64,000 nucleotides of DNA from Desertibacillus haloalkaliphilus (GTDB taxonomy: Bacteria; Bacillota; Bacilli; Bacillales; KJ1-10-99), in the NCBI RefSeq assembly GCF_019039105.1, contig NZ_JAHPIV010000001.1, positions 393,739-457,738 on the forward strand. Direction: 5' to 3'. Each line of letters starts with the position of its first letter. The stretch's first letter is position 1. The position numbers and the translations under genes were made by a program. The notes under the pieces are model-generated. The model searched no databases and was not told the origin of the DNA. It was given only the letters and a program-made list of their open reading frames with translations. Below are positions 10,936-19,321 of this stretch, piece after piece.

Positions 10936-11898
10936 TTAAAATGCTTTTGTCTTTTGAATAACACGCTGCCAATCCTTCAAAATTTCTTCCTTTTGGAGAT
11001 CAATTCCAATTAAAACTAAATAATGTTCACCAGTGTAGTCTGTGCGCTCCCAACTCAGTCGTTTCATCACTTGCTGAATGAGATATGTACCATCGTCGAG
11101 TAAAACGTAGCCTTTGGCTCGAAGTAAATTAGACTTCCATTTTTTTAGAAACGTCTCAATATCCCTTTTGGTCGTCATTGATAAAAGTGGTAGTGAAATA
11201 CTGTTTATACGCGAGTGTGAATGGTGGTTTGTATGATGATTGCTCTCCTGTTTAGTCCCTTTAATTTTAACTGTAACCCGATTCGCGTTCGAAAACGTAA
11301 AGAGCTTCGTCACATCAATGTTACTATAGTTCACATACGAGATCGTAGCTGCTGGATTATACTTCACTAGTAGTTTATTGATTTTTGATCTAATGCCTTC
11401 TGACACTAAGTCGACTTTATTAACAATCTGCATATCAGCTACTTCAATTTGCCTTCTCGTCGTTCGTACCAGCTCACGGTCAGATTCAAACATACTGTTA
11501 TAAGAAAGGATATGCTCTGCATCAATGAGTGTAATGACTTTTTCAAGATAAACCCGATGTAATAATTCCGGTTCAGTTAATGAATCAGCAACTTCCTCAG
11601 GATTTGCGACACCTGTAAGCTCTATAAAAATAACGTCCGGTTCTAATGTAAGAAGTTTCTCAATCGATTGTGTAACTTCGCTTTTTTTGTTACAGCAAAT
11701 GCACCCATCGAGCAGCTTTTCAATGATTTGATTTTTACTAGAAACACTTTTTCCATCGGTATCCGTTTCTCCCATTTCATTCATAAGTACAGCAGCTGTA
11801 AGTTTTTTTTGTAAACACTCATCAAGAAAACGTTTCAATAAGGTTGTTTTCCCACTTCCTAAAAATCCAGTTAATATAAACACAGGTACCTTTTTCAT
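10936..11898 (-). CDS. COG0523 family metallochaperone GTPase (first of three)
   Basis: P-loop GTPase of the CobW/YciC/Nha3 family that delivers metal to target proteins at the cost of GTP. Seen in order: Walker [11 protein letters not shown] at residues 11-20, the metal-binding GCICC near 70, ELTGVANP, the guanine-specificity NKVD near 165, a His-rich stretch (HHTNHHSHSR, about 225-235) and a CobW C-terminal domain with LLRAKGYVLL. A Zur-like box lies about 45 bases upstream of ATG 11898, so it is probably induced when zinc is low. The permease and TIGR03943 genes follow. The exact metal and client are unknown. Confidence 0.93.
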   Translation of the reverse strand: MKKVPVFILTGFLGSGKTTLLKRFLDECLQKKLTAAVLMNEMGETDTDGKSVSSKNQIIEKLLDGCICCNKKSEVTQSIEKLLTLEPDVIFIELTGVANPEEVADSLTEPELLHRVYLEKVITLIDAEHILSYNSMFESDRELVRTTRRQIEVADMQIVNKVDLVSEGIRSKINKLLVKYNPAATISYVNYSNIDVTKLFTFSNANRVTVKIKGTKQESNHHTNHHSHSRINSISLPLLSMTTKRDIETFLKKWKSNLLRAKGYVLLDDGTYLIQQVMKRLSWERTDYTGEHYLVLIGIDLQKEEILKDWQRVIQKTKAF

Positions 11899-11942
11899 TT
11901 TTGAAACCTCCTTTTTTTACACAATTATAAGTATTAAGAATA

Positions 11943-11963
11943 AACCGTAATTATTCCTATTTA
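11943..11963 (-). promoter_or_regulatory. Zur-like box upstream of first COG0523 gene
   Basis: The + strand reads AAACCGTAAT-T-ATTCCTATTT, close to the inverted repeat known for B. subtilis Zur (AAATCGTAAT-N-ATTACGATTT). Position, about 45 bp before the start codon, fits repression by zinc-loaded Zur. Confidence 0.75.
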
Positions 11964-12017
11964 TCTTTTATTGGATAAGATAACAGCCCAAAATCACACT
12001 AATGTTTTTTCCATACA

Positions 12018-12067
12018 CAAAGAAATCACCATACCCACTTTAATAAATGGCTATGGTGATCTCTTTG
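12018..12067. repeat. Inverted repeat
   Basis: CAAAGAAATCACCATA and TATGGTGATCTCTTTG form a long imperfect stem around an 18-base loop. No T-run follows, so it is not a clear terminator. It lies in the gap between the first COG0523 gene's promoter and the YciC-like gene's end. Confidence 0.5.
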
Positions 12068-12106
12068 ACGATTATGGGCTTTTCACTAATCGAAAGTTTA
12101 AAATAA

Positions 12107-12149
12107 GAGGCTGAGACAAAAGGTAAAAACCAACCTTTTGTCCCATCTC
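12107..12149 (-). terminator. Terminator of the YciC-like gene, ACAAAAGGT family
   Basis: GACAAAAGGT and ACCTTTTGTC form a 10-bp stem downstream of the 12162-13355 stop. The same stem and loop recur at 19322-19366. Confidence 0.65.
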
Positions 12150-12161
12150 TACGATATATTA

Positions 12162-13355
12162 TTAAGCTTCAATAAATGCTGGAAGTTCATCAATAAACGT
12201 TGACCAATCCATGTTCATTTCTTCATCAGTAAGCAAACATCGATCAAGTGACTCTTCCACCTCTTGACGGTTCATCTCCAGACCAATCATTGCAATTTCA
12301 GTCATGCGGTCTCCATACGTTTTGTCCCACCTTTTAAGTAATTCAGGATCTTCTTGTAGTATTCGTGCTTTTTCTTCTTCAGGGTGTACAGCCACCCACT
12401 CTCCTGCACCTTGAATCATTAATGAAGGACCTGCTTGAGAAAGTAAACCGGCCATATGATTACGTGAAGCTAACCAAAAAAATCCTTTGGCACGAACGAC
12501 ATCAACTGGCCAATCTTCTAGCCATTTTTTCCATCTTTCCGGATGAAAGGGACGGTTTCTTTGATATACAAAAGAGGAAATACCATATTCCTCTGTTTCA
12601 GGTGTATGCTCCTGATTTAACTCCTTAATCCAGCCCGCACCTTGACTTGCTTTTTCAAAATCGAACAGGCCTGTATGTAAAACAGCATCTAATGGTACCT
12701 TTGAGAACGAGCTTGTTAGTATATTTGCATCCGGGTTTAACTTTTGTAAAATAGCTAATAATTCTGCCGTATCCTCATCATCTAGCAAATCAGTTTTATT
12801 AAGAATAATCACATTAGCAAATTCGATTTGATCGATTAATAGATCAACGACTTCTCTTTGATCGGTTTCATCAGTCGCTTGCTTTCGCTCCAGCAACGTT
12901 TCTCCAGATGAAAAGTCATGCCAAAAGCGATTACCATCGACGACGGTAACCATCGTATCGAGCTTACAAATTTCTGTTAAATGAATATCAAGCTCCTCAT
13001 CGATATATGTAAACGTTTGAGCTACCGGAATCGGTTCGGAAATACCGGTCGATTCAATCACGATATAATCAATATCACCTGCCTTGACTAACTTTTCTAC
13101 TTCGATCATTAGATCTTCACGCAACGTACAGCAAATACAACCATTTTGAAGCTCCACCATTTTTTCGTCTGTGCGTGAAAAGCCACCTTGCTTAATCATC
13201 GTCGCATCGATATTCACTTCACTCATATCATTGACAATGACAGCAATTCTCTTGTTCTCTCTATTCGCTAAAATATGATTTAATAAAGTCGTTTTTCCTG
13301 ACCCTAAATATCCACTTAAAACTGTAACTGGAACCTTATTTTCCACAGGTTTCAC
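12162..13355 (-). CDS. yciC: COG0523 family GTPase, YciC-like (second of three)
   Basis: A 397-aa long-form COG0523 protein like B. subtilis YciC, a Zur-regulated putative zinc chaperone. Seen: Walker [12 protein letters not shown] at residues 14-24, GCICCTLR near 77, [10 protein letters not shown] near 100, NKTDLLDD near 185, then the CobW_C domain containing RPFHPERW and [10 protein letters not shown]. No His-rich insert is present. It lies 56 bases downstream of the FAD-protein gene and probably shares the Zur-box promoter at 14.6 kb. Start GTG 13355 is plausible; a GTG three codons later is possible. Confidence 0.92.
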   Translation of the reverse strand: MKPVENKVPVTVLSGYLGSGKTTLLNHILANRENKRIAVIVNDMSEVNIDATMIKQGGFSRTDEKMVELQNGCICCTLREDLMIEVEKLVKAGDIDYIVIESTGISEPIPVAQTFTYIDEELDIHLTEICKLDTMVTVVDGNRFWHDFSSGETLLERKQATDETDQREVVDLLIDQIEFANVIILNKTDLLDDEDTAELLAILQKLNPDANILTSSFSKVPLDAVLHTGLFDFEKASQGAGWIKELNQEHTPETEEYGISSFVYQRNRPFHPERWKKWLEDWPVDVVRAKGFFWLASRNHMAGLLSQAGPSLMIQGAGEWVAVHPEEEKARILQEDPELLKRWDKTYGDRMTEIAMIGLEMNRQEVEESLDRCLLTDEEMNMDWSTFIDELPAFIEA

Positions 13356-13411
13356 ATCCCTTTATCTCTAATAGTTGATTACATTCGATGTTGATAACCA
13401 ACATCGTTTTA

Positions 13412-14575
13412 CTACTGGTTTAGTACGATTTTTCTTGCAGCAATCCTGGCCCCCGAAATATTTCTAGAAACCGGACCTACCTCTAGTTCAGCTAGTGGGC
13501 CTGACACATATAAATGTCGGCACCATTCTAACGATTCACTAACAATTGGAAATCCACATTTGGCACATTGTAAGTTTTGTTCAGTTATTAGTTTTTGAAG
13601 CCATTGTTGCCCTTGTGGTACGGCTTGAAATCCCGTTGCTAAAAGGATGGTGTTTGTACTCATACTCTTGTTATTGTTTTTCAGGTTCAATTCAATCTCA
13701 TTTCGATTTGCAGTAGCTGAGCTGATTTCGTCGGTAATAATCGTTAGTTTTCCTTCTCTTTCTAGCTTACGTAACTTACGATGTTGTTCTTTTGGAATCG
13801 AGCCTTTGTTTCTCGCTTGTTGAATCATTTTTCTTCTTTCATCATAATCTTTGATCATTTTAAACGATTGGAGATGCTTTGGTCCTAACCAGCCTGGGTG
13901 ACTGTCAAAGGCATGCACCCGGAACTCATGACGTTTTATAAGTGTCACTTTACCAGGAAACAACGCACTTAGTGTAATGGAAACATGCGCTGCAGTGATG
14001 CCACCTCCTACGACTGTGATCGGTGGGGCCTGTTGCTTGAGGTCAGCGAGTCTTTCATTAAAAATATGATGGACCTGGTCTGGAACTTTCTTTTTTATAC
14101 GTTCAGCCCACTCAGGAATATTTTGTTCACTCGTATTGAAGGCGATGACGATATTTTTTCCAAAAAATGATTGAGACTTGCTAGTTTCGACTCTCCATCC
14201 CTCTTGATGCTTCGTTACATCAGTGACCATTCCCTTACACCATGCTTGATCGACACCCACTTCTTTTAACACCCTTTCACAATGTTCATTAAACAGTTGT
14301 AATGACGGGCGCATATAATAGCCATAAAATCCTTTTTCCTTTATTGGCTTCCCGTATTTCTCTAAGCTAAAAGGGTTTATGTCAATATGATGAACTGAAG
14401 GTGAGCGTAAGTACTCCATTCCAATCAAACTTGTATTCCGTTTCCAATGAAAGAGTGGTTCATCATTTGGATCAATGATAAGTAGCTTATCAACATCGGC
14501 TTTCCCGCTTTTGATTAAAAAAGTAGCTACAGTACAGCCATGAATTCCTCCACCAATAATTATCCAATCGTACAA
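13412..14575 (-). CDS. FAD/NAD(P)-binding oxidoreductase
   Basis: A 387-aa flavoprotein with two Rossmann motifs: GGGIHGCTVA at residues 8-17 (FAD) and VVGGGITAAHV in the middle (NAD(P)), plus LLATGFQAVP near residue 310. The pattern resembles flavin-dependent N-hydroxylating monooxygenase-like proteins (SidA/PvdA relatives), but I cannot name a substrate. A Zur-like box directly upstream and the YciC-like gene downstream place it in a zinc-limitation setting; role in a metallophore or in redox handling of Zn-site thiols is speculation. Start TTG 14575 with AAAGGAG upstream. Confidence 0.82.
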   Translation of the reverse strand: MYDWIIIGGGIHGCTVATFLIKSGKADVDKLLIIDPNDEPLFHWKRNTSLIGMEYLRSPSVHHIDINPFSLEKYGKPIKEKGFYGYYMRPSLQLFNEHCERVLKEVGVDQAWCKGMVTDVTKHQEGWRVETSKSQSFFGKNIVIAFNTSEQNIPEWAERIKKKVPDQVHHIFNERLADLKQQAPPITVVGGGITAAHVSITLSALFPGKVTLIKRHEFRVHAFDSHPGWLGPKHLQSFKMIKDYDERRKMIQQARNKGSIPKEQHRKLRKLEREGKLTIITDEISSATANRNEIELNLKNNNKSMSTNTILLATGFQAVPQGQQWLQKLITEQNLQCAKCGFPIVSESLEWCRHLYVSGPLAELEVGPVSRNISGARIAARKIVLNQ

Positions 14576-14591
14576 ATCTTCATTTCTCCTT

Positions 14592-14613
14592 TTAATCGTA
14601 ATAATTACTATTT
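14592..14613 (-). promoter_or_regulatory. Zur-like box upstream of FAD protein
   Basis: The + strand reads TTAATCGTAAT-A-ATTACTATTTA, matching the Zur inverted repeat in both halves with one or two differences per side, about 20 bp before TTG 14575. Confidence 0.75.
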
Positions 14614-14616
14614 ATA

Positions 14617-15345
14617 TTATATACTCTTCTGACAAATTAAAATCATACGTGGGGACCTTTGAGAATCAAATGGGCTTGCATCATAGTCTCCAATTTTGTT
14701 TTTGATAACAAAACCGTAAGAAGTTAACATAGAAACCATTTTATCTAAATCGTACAATTTTATTTTCTCTTCATACTTCTTTTCTTCTTTTTTAGACTTT
14801 AGAATAATCGATTTATTCACATATCCTTCTTGAATTTTTCGGTACTGAATGAGTTCCATCGAGCCCACTTCTTCTTTTGAAAAAGGAATCAGATTATTTT
14901 TAAGAAAGGTAGGGTTTAGATAATCGATAATAAAGTGACCTCTACTTTTTAAAGCACGGTTTATCCCTTGGATTACTTTTTCATTTTCTTCATCTTTCTC
15001 AAAATAGCCGAAGCTTGTAAACATATTTACGACTAAATCCATTTCTTCATTGAAAGGTGTATTTCTCATATCACACCTCATGTATTGAATCGGCATATTT
15101 AATGAGAGACGAATAGCCTCTTGTAACAGTGGTGCAGAAAGATCTACTCCGGTCACTCTCCAGCCCTGCTCTGCTAGGTAGCGAGAATGTCTTCCGTAGC
15201 CACAACACAAATCTAGTACTGACTTATTTCCTTTCGATGATAGTAATGGAAGTAGGTTTTTTAGTTCATTTCCCTCTTTACCATTTCGGTGTTGATAAAT
15301 TTTTATGTAGTCAGTCTGAAAATGCTCTTCATACCATGTACTCAT
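14617..15345 (-). CDS. Class I SAM-dependent methyltransferase
   Basis: A 242-aa enzyme with motif I VLDLCCGYGRHS near residue 42, GVDLS after it, the acidic motif II region and VVNMFTSFGYF. This is the Rossmann methyltransferase fold; the substrate cannot be inferred. It has its own Zur-like box about 35 bp upstream and ends only about 40 bases before the FAD-protein start, with the second Zur box in between. ATG 15345 is preceded by a strong AGGGGG site. Confidence 0.85.
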   Translation of the reverse strand: MSTWYEEHFQTDYIKIYQHRNGKEGNELKNLLPLLSSKGNKSVLDLCCGYGRHSRYLAEQGWRVTGVDLSAPLLQEAIRLSLNMPIQYMRCDMRNTPFNEEMDLVVNMFTSFGYFEKDEENEKVIQGINRALKSRGHFIIDYLNPTFLKNNLIPFSKEEVGSMELIQYRKIQEGYVNKSIILKSKKEEKKYEEKIKLYDLDKMVSMLTSYGFVIKNKIGDYDASPFDSQRSPRMILICQKSI

Positions 15346-15373
15346 GTAATTGCTACCCCCTAGTTCGACTAAT

Positions 15374-15394
15374 AACAGGAATGATTACGATTTA
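15374..15394 (-). promoter_or_regulatory. Zur-like box upstream of methyltransferase
   Basis: The + strand reads AACAGGAAT-G-ATTACGATTTA: the right half ATTACGATTT is a perfect match to the Zur half-site, the left half is degenerate. Confidence 0.65.
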
Positions 15395-15431
15395 TAGGGT
15401 AAAAATTTTTATAGCCTTTTTGATACTTTCT

Positions 15432-15800
15432 TTACATTTCCTCGTTTTTGTGCACTCCTAGAATCGTTTCTTCAGAAGGGACAAAACATTCTCCATTATA
15501 GGAATGACTAACCTTGTCTTTTATATAACTGCCTTTTAGTAATGAATCAATCAACCGAGGTGCATCCCTACCTGACATCTCCTTATACCAATGACCATCG
15601 GGATAGGTAATTAGGACACATTTATCTTGACACCTGCCATTGCACAGAGTTCTTGATGTATGTATGATATGATCTAACCCCTTGGCCATAATTTCATTTC
15701 TAACGGATTGGGTTAATTCTTCCGCACCTGCTTTATTGCAGCTACCTCCATTGCAAATAAGGATGTGATGTTTAGTAGTCGTTAAATTCCATGTAGCCAT
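15432..15800 (-). CDS. Thioredoxin-like [2Fe-2S] ferredoxin domain protein
   Basis: A 122-aa protein with a cysteine pattern typical of COG3411-type ferredoxins: CNGGSCNKAG near residue 17 and, about 30 residues on, CNGRCQDKC followed by VLITYPDGHWY. Such small ferredoxins accompany cobalamin and other metal genes. The last 35 residues, with two His and one further Cys, are not part of the core. It is 67 bases downstream of the third COG0523 gene and probably cotranscribed from the box at 17.45 kb. Electron partner unknown. Confidence 0.85.
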   Translation of the reverse strand: MATWNLTTTKHHILICNGGSCNKAGAEELTQSVRNEIMAKGLDHIIHTSRTLCNGRCQDKCVLITYPDGHWYKEMSGRDAPRLIDSLLKGSYIKDKVSHSYNGECFVPSEETILGVHKNEEM

Positions 15801-15867
15801 TTACCTGCCTCCTCGTTTCAATTATGTTATAGTAAGAACTTTGTTGAAGAACTATAAATAACATGGA

Positions 15868-16821
15868 CTACTTGCCAATTCCGATATTTTGCATTTCAAA
15901 TAATTCTTTTTCAATCTTACTTCGTTCTAATTCATCATCTCCTATGAAAACGAGAATAGGTTCATAATGCTTCTCACATCGTTCAAACATTGGTTCACCA
16001 TAAGAATAATTAAATAGAAATATTCCTGGTGTCTCCTTTAGTTGAATAAATCCTTTGGCACGAAAGAGATGCCTGTTCATTTTCTTTAAAAGTTGAACGA
16101 ATTGAACTCTATCTATTGGACGATCCATAGGAACTGTAATCGTTCTTAGATGTAAATGTTTGTGGATATGGGAGTCATCATGAACCTCTTGTGGTAAAAA
16201 ACGGTTAGTGCTTCGGTTTTCTGAAGAATATAGCATTGATGGGTCAATGTTTGCATACATCACTGGAAGTATCCGTGCCCATTGATTGACCTCCTGAACG
16301 TTCTTCTTTACCATCTCTATTACTGACTCGTTCACCTGATCTGTTTTATTGATGAGTACGAGATCAGCATACTCCGCTTGTTTTTTCATAAGCTTTCTTA
16401 ATTTTATGCTCATTTTACCCTCATGCCACTGGATAGCATTTATAACTGTAATCACAGCTTTTATCTCAACTTTTCCTGCTAGTAGAGGATGAGTACATGC
16501 ATCTATCACCTCTAATGGATGAGCTACACCTGTTGCTTCGATATAGATAGCATCTAAATCATGTTCTTCTAGGAGTGATGTAAGTTGTAAACTTAACTCA
16601 CCTTGAATCGTACAGCAAATACACCCATTTAACATTTCTTTTAGAGGAGTGTCGTTAGGTATGATCGATGAATCTACACTCACCTCACCTAATTCATTCA
16701 TTAATACCCCGATTTTCCTTTCATTTCGTTTTTCAACTTGAAGCAACTGCTTCAACAAGGTGCTTTTTCCACTTCCTAAAAAACCACTTAATATAAAAAT
16801 ATCTACCGCTCTCTGCCTCAT
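15868..16821 (-). CDS. COG0523 family metallochaperone GTPase (third of three)
   Basis: 317 aa; Walker A SGFLGSGKSTL at residues 12-22, GCICC near 67, YIEATGVAHP, NKTD near 158, a short His-rich segment (HDDSHIHKHLHL) and the C-terminal LFRAKGFIQL block. Compared with the first copy the His cluster has different spacing, so the three paralogs are not recent duplicates. It follows moaB by 18 bases and precedes the ferredoxin gene. Inferred role: metal allocation under zinc limitation; client unknown. Confidence 0.93.
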   Translation of the reverse strand: MRQRAVDIFILSGFLGSGKSTLLKQLLQVEKRNERKIGVLMNELGEVSVDSSIIPNDTPLKEMLNGCICCTIQGELSLQLTSLLEEHDLDAIYIEATGVAHPLEVIDACTHPLLAGKVEIKAVITVINAIQWHEGKMSIKLRKLMKKQAEYADLVLINKTDQVNESVIEMVKKNVQEVNQWARILPVMYANIDPSMLYSSENRSTNRFLPQEVHDDSHIHKHLHLRTITVPMDRPIDRVQFVQLLKKMNRHLFRAKGFIQLKETPGIFLFNYSYGEPMFERCEKHYEPILVFIGDDELERSKIEKELFEMQNIGIGK

Positions 16822-16839
16822 TTACATCCTTCCCTACTT

Positions 16840-17352
16840 CTATATGTCTTTTCTAATTTCTCGTATCACATGTGATAGTTCCGGAATAATCAATTTACTC
16901 ATCGCCAATTTTACAGCACCACTTGAGCCTGGCATAGCAAATACAGCGGTATGATCAATAACCCCTGCAATAGCACGACTTAAAATAGCTGCAGAACCTA
17001 TATCTTCAGTAAAACTAAGCATTCTAAACAATTCTCCGAAACCGACGATTTCTTTGTCTAATTGGGCCTGGATCGTCTCAATAGTAACGTCTCGAACTGC
17101 TATACCAGTACCACCATTTAACAATATTGCATCAATCTCTGGTGAATGAATTCCTTTGATAAGGGCTTCGTTAATCTTTTCTTTATCGTCTGAAACAATT
17201 TCATAATCAGCGGTTAAATGCCCACCGTTAGTTAAAAATTCTCGAATCAATAAACCGCTTTTATCTGTTTCTTTTGTACGGGTATCACTGACAGTTATAA
17301 TTTTACATCTGATTTCTTTGGGCGCTTCTTTTTTATGCTCGAATACACTCAA
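16840..17352 (-). CDS. moaB: MoaB/MogA family molybdopterin adenylyltransferase-like protein
   Basis: 170-aa MoCF_biosynth domain protein. Seen: ITVSDTRT near residue 20, LLNGGTGIAVRDVT near 80 and the tail MPGSSGAVKLAM, all typical of MoaB/MogA, which binds molybdopterin. Start TTG 17352 with AAAGGAG 8 bases upstream. No other Moco genes are nearby; instead it heads a unit with a COG0523 GTPase and a ferredoxin behind a Zur-like box, which is unusual. A Moco enzyme of the YuiH type lies at 37 kb. Confidence 0.92.
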   Translation of the reverse strand: MSVFEHKKEAPKEIRCKIITVSDTRTKETDKSGLLIREFLTNGGHLTADYEIVSDDKEKINEALIKGIHSPEIDAILLNGGTGIAVRDVTIETIQAQLDKEIVGFGELFRMLSFTEDIGSAAILSRAIAGVIDHTAVFAMPGSSGAVKLAMSKLIIPELSHVIREIRKDI

Positions 17353-17450
17353 GTTTCATTCTCCTTTAACAAATTTATTGATCTCGATAATTACCTTCTA
17401 AAAAACTGTTTGATTACTATACTATGTAATCATTGATGATTGACAGTTTG

Positions 17451-17471
17451 TAAATCGTAATCATTACTATC
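17451..17471 (-). promoter_or_regulatory. Zur-like box upstream of moaB
   Basis: The + strand reads AAATCGTAAT-C-ATTACTATCT: the left half is a perfect Zur half-site. It lies about 100 bp before the moaB start. Confidence 0.75.
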
Positions 17472-17571
17472 TATATTTTATAGTAAGTGATTTAATTTAT
17501 TGGGTCAACCTAAAGTTCCTAATAAATTTAATACCATCAAAAAAGCCCCCTATAGGTAAAAATCTCTACAT

Positions 17572-17613
17572 AAAAAACGACCTATCCCTCGTGAGATCGA
17601 GAAATAGGTCGTT
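17572..17613 (-). terminator. Terminator of tRNA-Ala
   Basis: AACGACCTAT pairs with ATAGGTCGTT, then a T-run on the minus strand; it lies about 45 bases after the tRNA 3' end. Confidence 0.85.
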
Positions 17614-17659
17614 GTATATGCGCAGTATGTATACTTTTTAAAATATTTATGTTTATGTA

Positions 17660-17735
17660 TGGTGGAGCATAGCGGGATCGAACCGCTGACCTCTACACTG
17701 CCAGTGTAGCGCTCTCCCAGCTGAGCTAATGCCCC
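17660..17735 (-). tRNA. tRNA-Ala (anticodon GGC)
   Basis: The minus strand folds as a full cloverleaf: acceptor GGGGCAT/ATGCTCC, D arm GCTC..GAGC, anticodon stem CTACA/TGTAG with loop CTGGCAG, T arm AGCGG/CCGCT with TTCGATC, and an encoded CCA. The middle of the loop gives GGC, so alanine. It is a lone tRNA gene with its own terminator. Confidence 0.96.
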
Positions 17736-17858
17736 GTAGTAATAATGAAGTTTTGTCAAAGAAGGTCCCTGTTTCTTCCTCTACTCGTCACTCTAGGTCG
17801 TCTATGCGTCGAAACAACTCGTCGCAGCTTTACTCGTATGAGCTAATGCCCCGTAGTA
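17723..17858. repeat. 19-bp direct repeat of the tRNA-Ala 5' end
   Basis: GAGCTAATGCCCCGTAGTA occurs at 17723-17741 (covering the first 13 bases of the tRNA and its leader) and again at 17840-17858, just before the stop of the small membrane protein gene. The remaining tRNA sequence is absent from the second place. It may be a remnant of a duplication or an insertion event. Confidence 0.75.
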
Positions 17859-18020
17859 TTAACTAAAAAGGACGCCAAGAAGGTACCAGCCTGCACCGGC
17901 GATTAATCCGACTACTAATGCCCCTAGCACTTGTTCCTTCATCAGTTTTTTATGCTTCGTAAAGTCAAAAATGACCCAGCCAACAAAGACTGTAAAGGCA
18001 AATACGATTGATTCAACCAT
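17859..18020 (-). CDS. Small membrane protein, 53 aa
   Basis: Read directly from the minus strand: ATG 18020 with GGAGGA upstream, TAA at 17859. It contains two hydrophobic helices (VFAFTVFVGWVIF and LGALVVGLIAGAGWYLLGVL) with a short basic linker FTKHKKLMKEQ. No family recognised. The good ribosome site and clear two-helix pattern make it likely real. Its stop overlaps the right-hand copy of the 19-bp tRNA repeat. Confidence 0.7.
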   Translation of the reverse strand: MVESIVFAFTVFVGWVIFDFTKHKKLMKEQVLGALVVGLIAGAGWYLLGVLFS

Positions 18021-18236
18021 TAAGTCGGTCCTCCATGCGTTTCTTCCCTGTTATCTTATCAAAAAAGTGTGGATAAAGACAAGTATTTTGTAACATTTCC
18101 GCCCGAGAATCTGCTCGAAGCTATGATACACTAAAAGATAGTTAAAATTGCCATCACCTTGTAACGTTCCTAAGCCTTGACTCGTCTATTTTTAGAAAAG
18201 CAAAGATCATGTAGCTTTTTTTAAAAGGAGAGGATA

Positions 18237-19172
18237 ATGATGAAGAAGTTAAGTGTACTAACGCTTGCGGCATTTGTAGCATCAGCTGGTGTCGCTCACG
18301 GGTCAGCACTCGCACAAACAGTAGAATTACCCTCACAAGCCGAAGCCGAGCCAGAAGACGCTGACCAGCTTGAAGCAAGCATTTACTTGAAAAACACAGG
18401 TGTGATTTCAGAGGTGAGAGAAGATGATGACTCAACCTCGCTAGTTATCGAAGGTCCAGAGGAAGATTCGATCATGATTTTCCCAATGACAGATGATGCG
18501 CTTATCTTTGATAGTCGCACAACCGAACAAGTAAACAAAGACGAGCTCACGGAAGGACAAACGATTACAGGCTACTATGATAAGGATACGGCACATATCA
18601 TGATTTATCCACCAACGATCGCACCTGAGATTGTAATTATTGAGGATGAGCAAGAAGGCAGCCAAGTAAAGGTGTCCAAGTTCGATGAAAACCTCGTTAG
18701 CCTAGACAATCAATTAGCGCTCACGATTAATGAAGAAACGATTCTTGTTAATGAAAATGGTGCAGCCATCACAGAGGAAGACTTGTCTGGGAAAGAATTA
18801 ATTGTTTTCTATACAATCGCGACAAAGAGCATCCCAGCGCAAACAACACCACAAAAAATTGTCGCCCTTGATCATACCGACAAGAAACAGGAGGAAGTGG
18901 AACGGCTCATTGAAAATGACAATTATTATAAAAATGACACAAAAATGATTCCAATTCGTTCCATTGCCCAATCGCTTGGTTTTACAGTCGGCTGGGATCA
19001 AGAGACACGTTCAGTCACGGTCCAAAAGCAGAACCTTTCGATCCAAATCTCAAATGGTGACACGGCCTACAGCTATAACCGCAGCCTTCGGGAGTTCCCT
19101 GTTGCCCCTGAGATTCAAGACGGTAAGACATATGTACCTGAAGACATTGTTGAGTTACTTATCAATGACTAG
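18237..19172 (+). CDS. Secreted protein with copper amine oxidase-like stalk domain
   Basis: 311 aa. A signal peptide (MMKKLSVLTLAAFVASAGVAHG) is followed by an acidic linker, a middle beta-rich region, and a C-terminal stalk domain (about residues 235-309) with MIPIRSIAQSLGFTVGWD and KTYVPEDIVELL, the Cu_amine_oxidN1 type found in exported Firmicutes proteins. This domain does not itself imply amine oxidase activity. Probable cell-wall or extracellular structural role. ATG 18237 or the adjacent ATG; AAAGGAGAGG upstream. Monocistronic with a strong terminator. Confidence 0.85.
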   Translation: MMKKLSVLTLAAFVASAGVAHGSALAQTVELPSQAEAEPEDADQLEASIYLKNTGVISEVREDDDSTSLVIEGPEEDSIMIFPMTDDALIFDSRTTEQVNKDELTEGQTITGYYDKDTAHIMIYPPTIAPEIVIIEDEQEGSQVKVSKFDENLVSLDNQLALTINEETILVNENGAAITEEDLSGKELIVFYTIATKSIPAQTTPQKIVALDHTDKKQEEVERLIENDNYYKNDTKMIPIRSIAQSLGFTVGWDQETRSVTVQKQNLSIQISNGDTAYSYNRSLREFPVAPEIQDGKTYVPEDIVELLIND

Positions 19173-19217
19173 GCTGGCACAAAAGGTTGTTTTTTTACCT
19201 TTTGTGCTAGCCTAGTA
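19168..19217 (+). terminator. Terminator, ACAAAAGGT family
   Basis: ACTAGGCTGGCACAAAAGGT pairs with ACCTTTTGTGCTAGCCTAGT around a T-rich loop; it overlaps the stop of the stalk-domain gene. Confidence 0.8.
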
Positions 19218-19235
19218 GCAATGAGCGTGATATTG

Positions 19236-19319
19236 GCAATGGCTTCACACGCCACATGTCCGTTGTGAGAAACCCACTCACATCAAGCTTTTAAAGAGGG
19301 TGGCGGTTACGCACATTGC
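19236..19319 (-). repeat. TGGGTTT-loop structured element, copy 1
   Basis: 84 nt read on the minus strand. Outer helix GCAATG/CATTGC, middle helix CGCCAC/GTGGCG, terminal hairpin TGTGAG-TGGGTTT-CTCACA, with conserved single-stranded TTTAAAAGCTTG and GTGAAGCC. Copy 2 at 58087-58173 keeps these unpaired blocks and changes the helices by compensatory substitutions. Possibly a structured RNA or a mobile repeat; no gene on this strand begins nearby. Confidence 0.7.
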
Positions 19320-19321
19320 TA

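Noticed and set aside
10788..10964. N-terminal extension of the permease frame with HFALCTGCSLYAHRKRKK
   Set aside because: The frame is open and has a CxxC, but a good ribosome site and start lie at 10787, and a terminator-like hairpin falls in this part.
17840..17858. Second tRNA-Ala gene
   Set aside because: Only 19 bases match the tRNA 5' end and leader; no cloverleaf can be formed.
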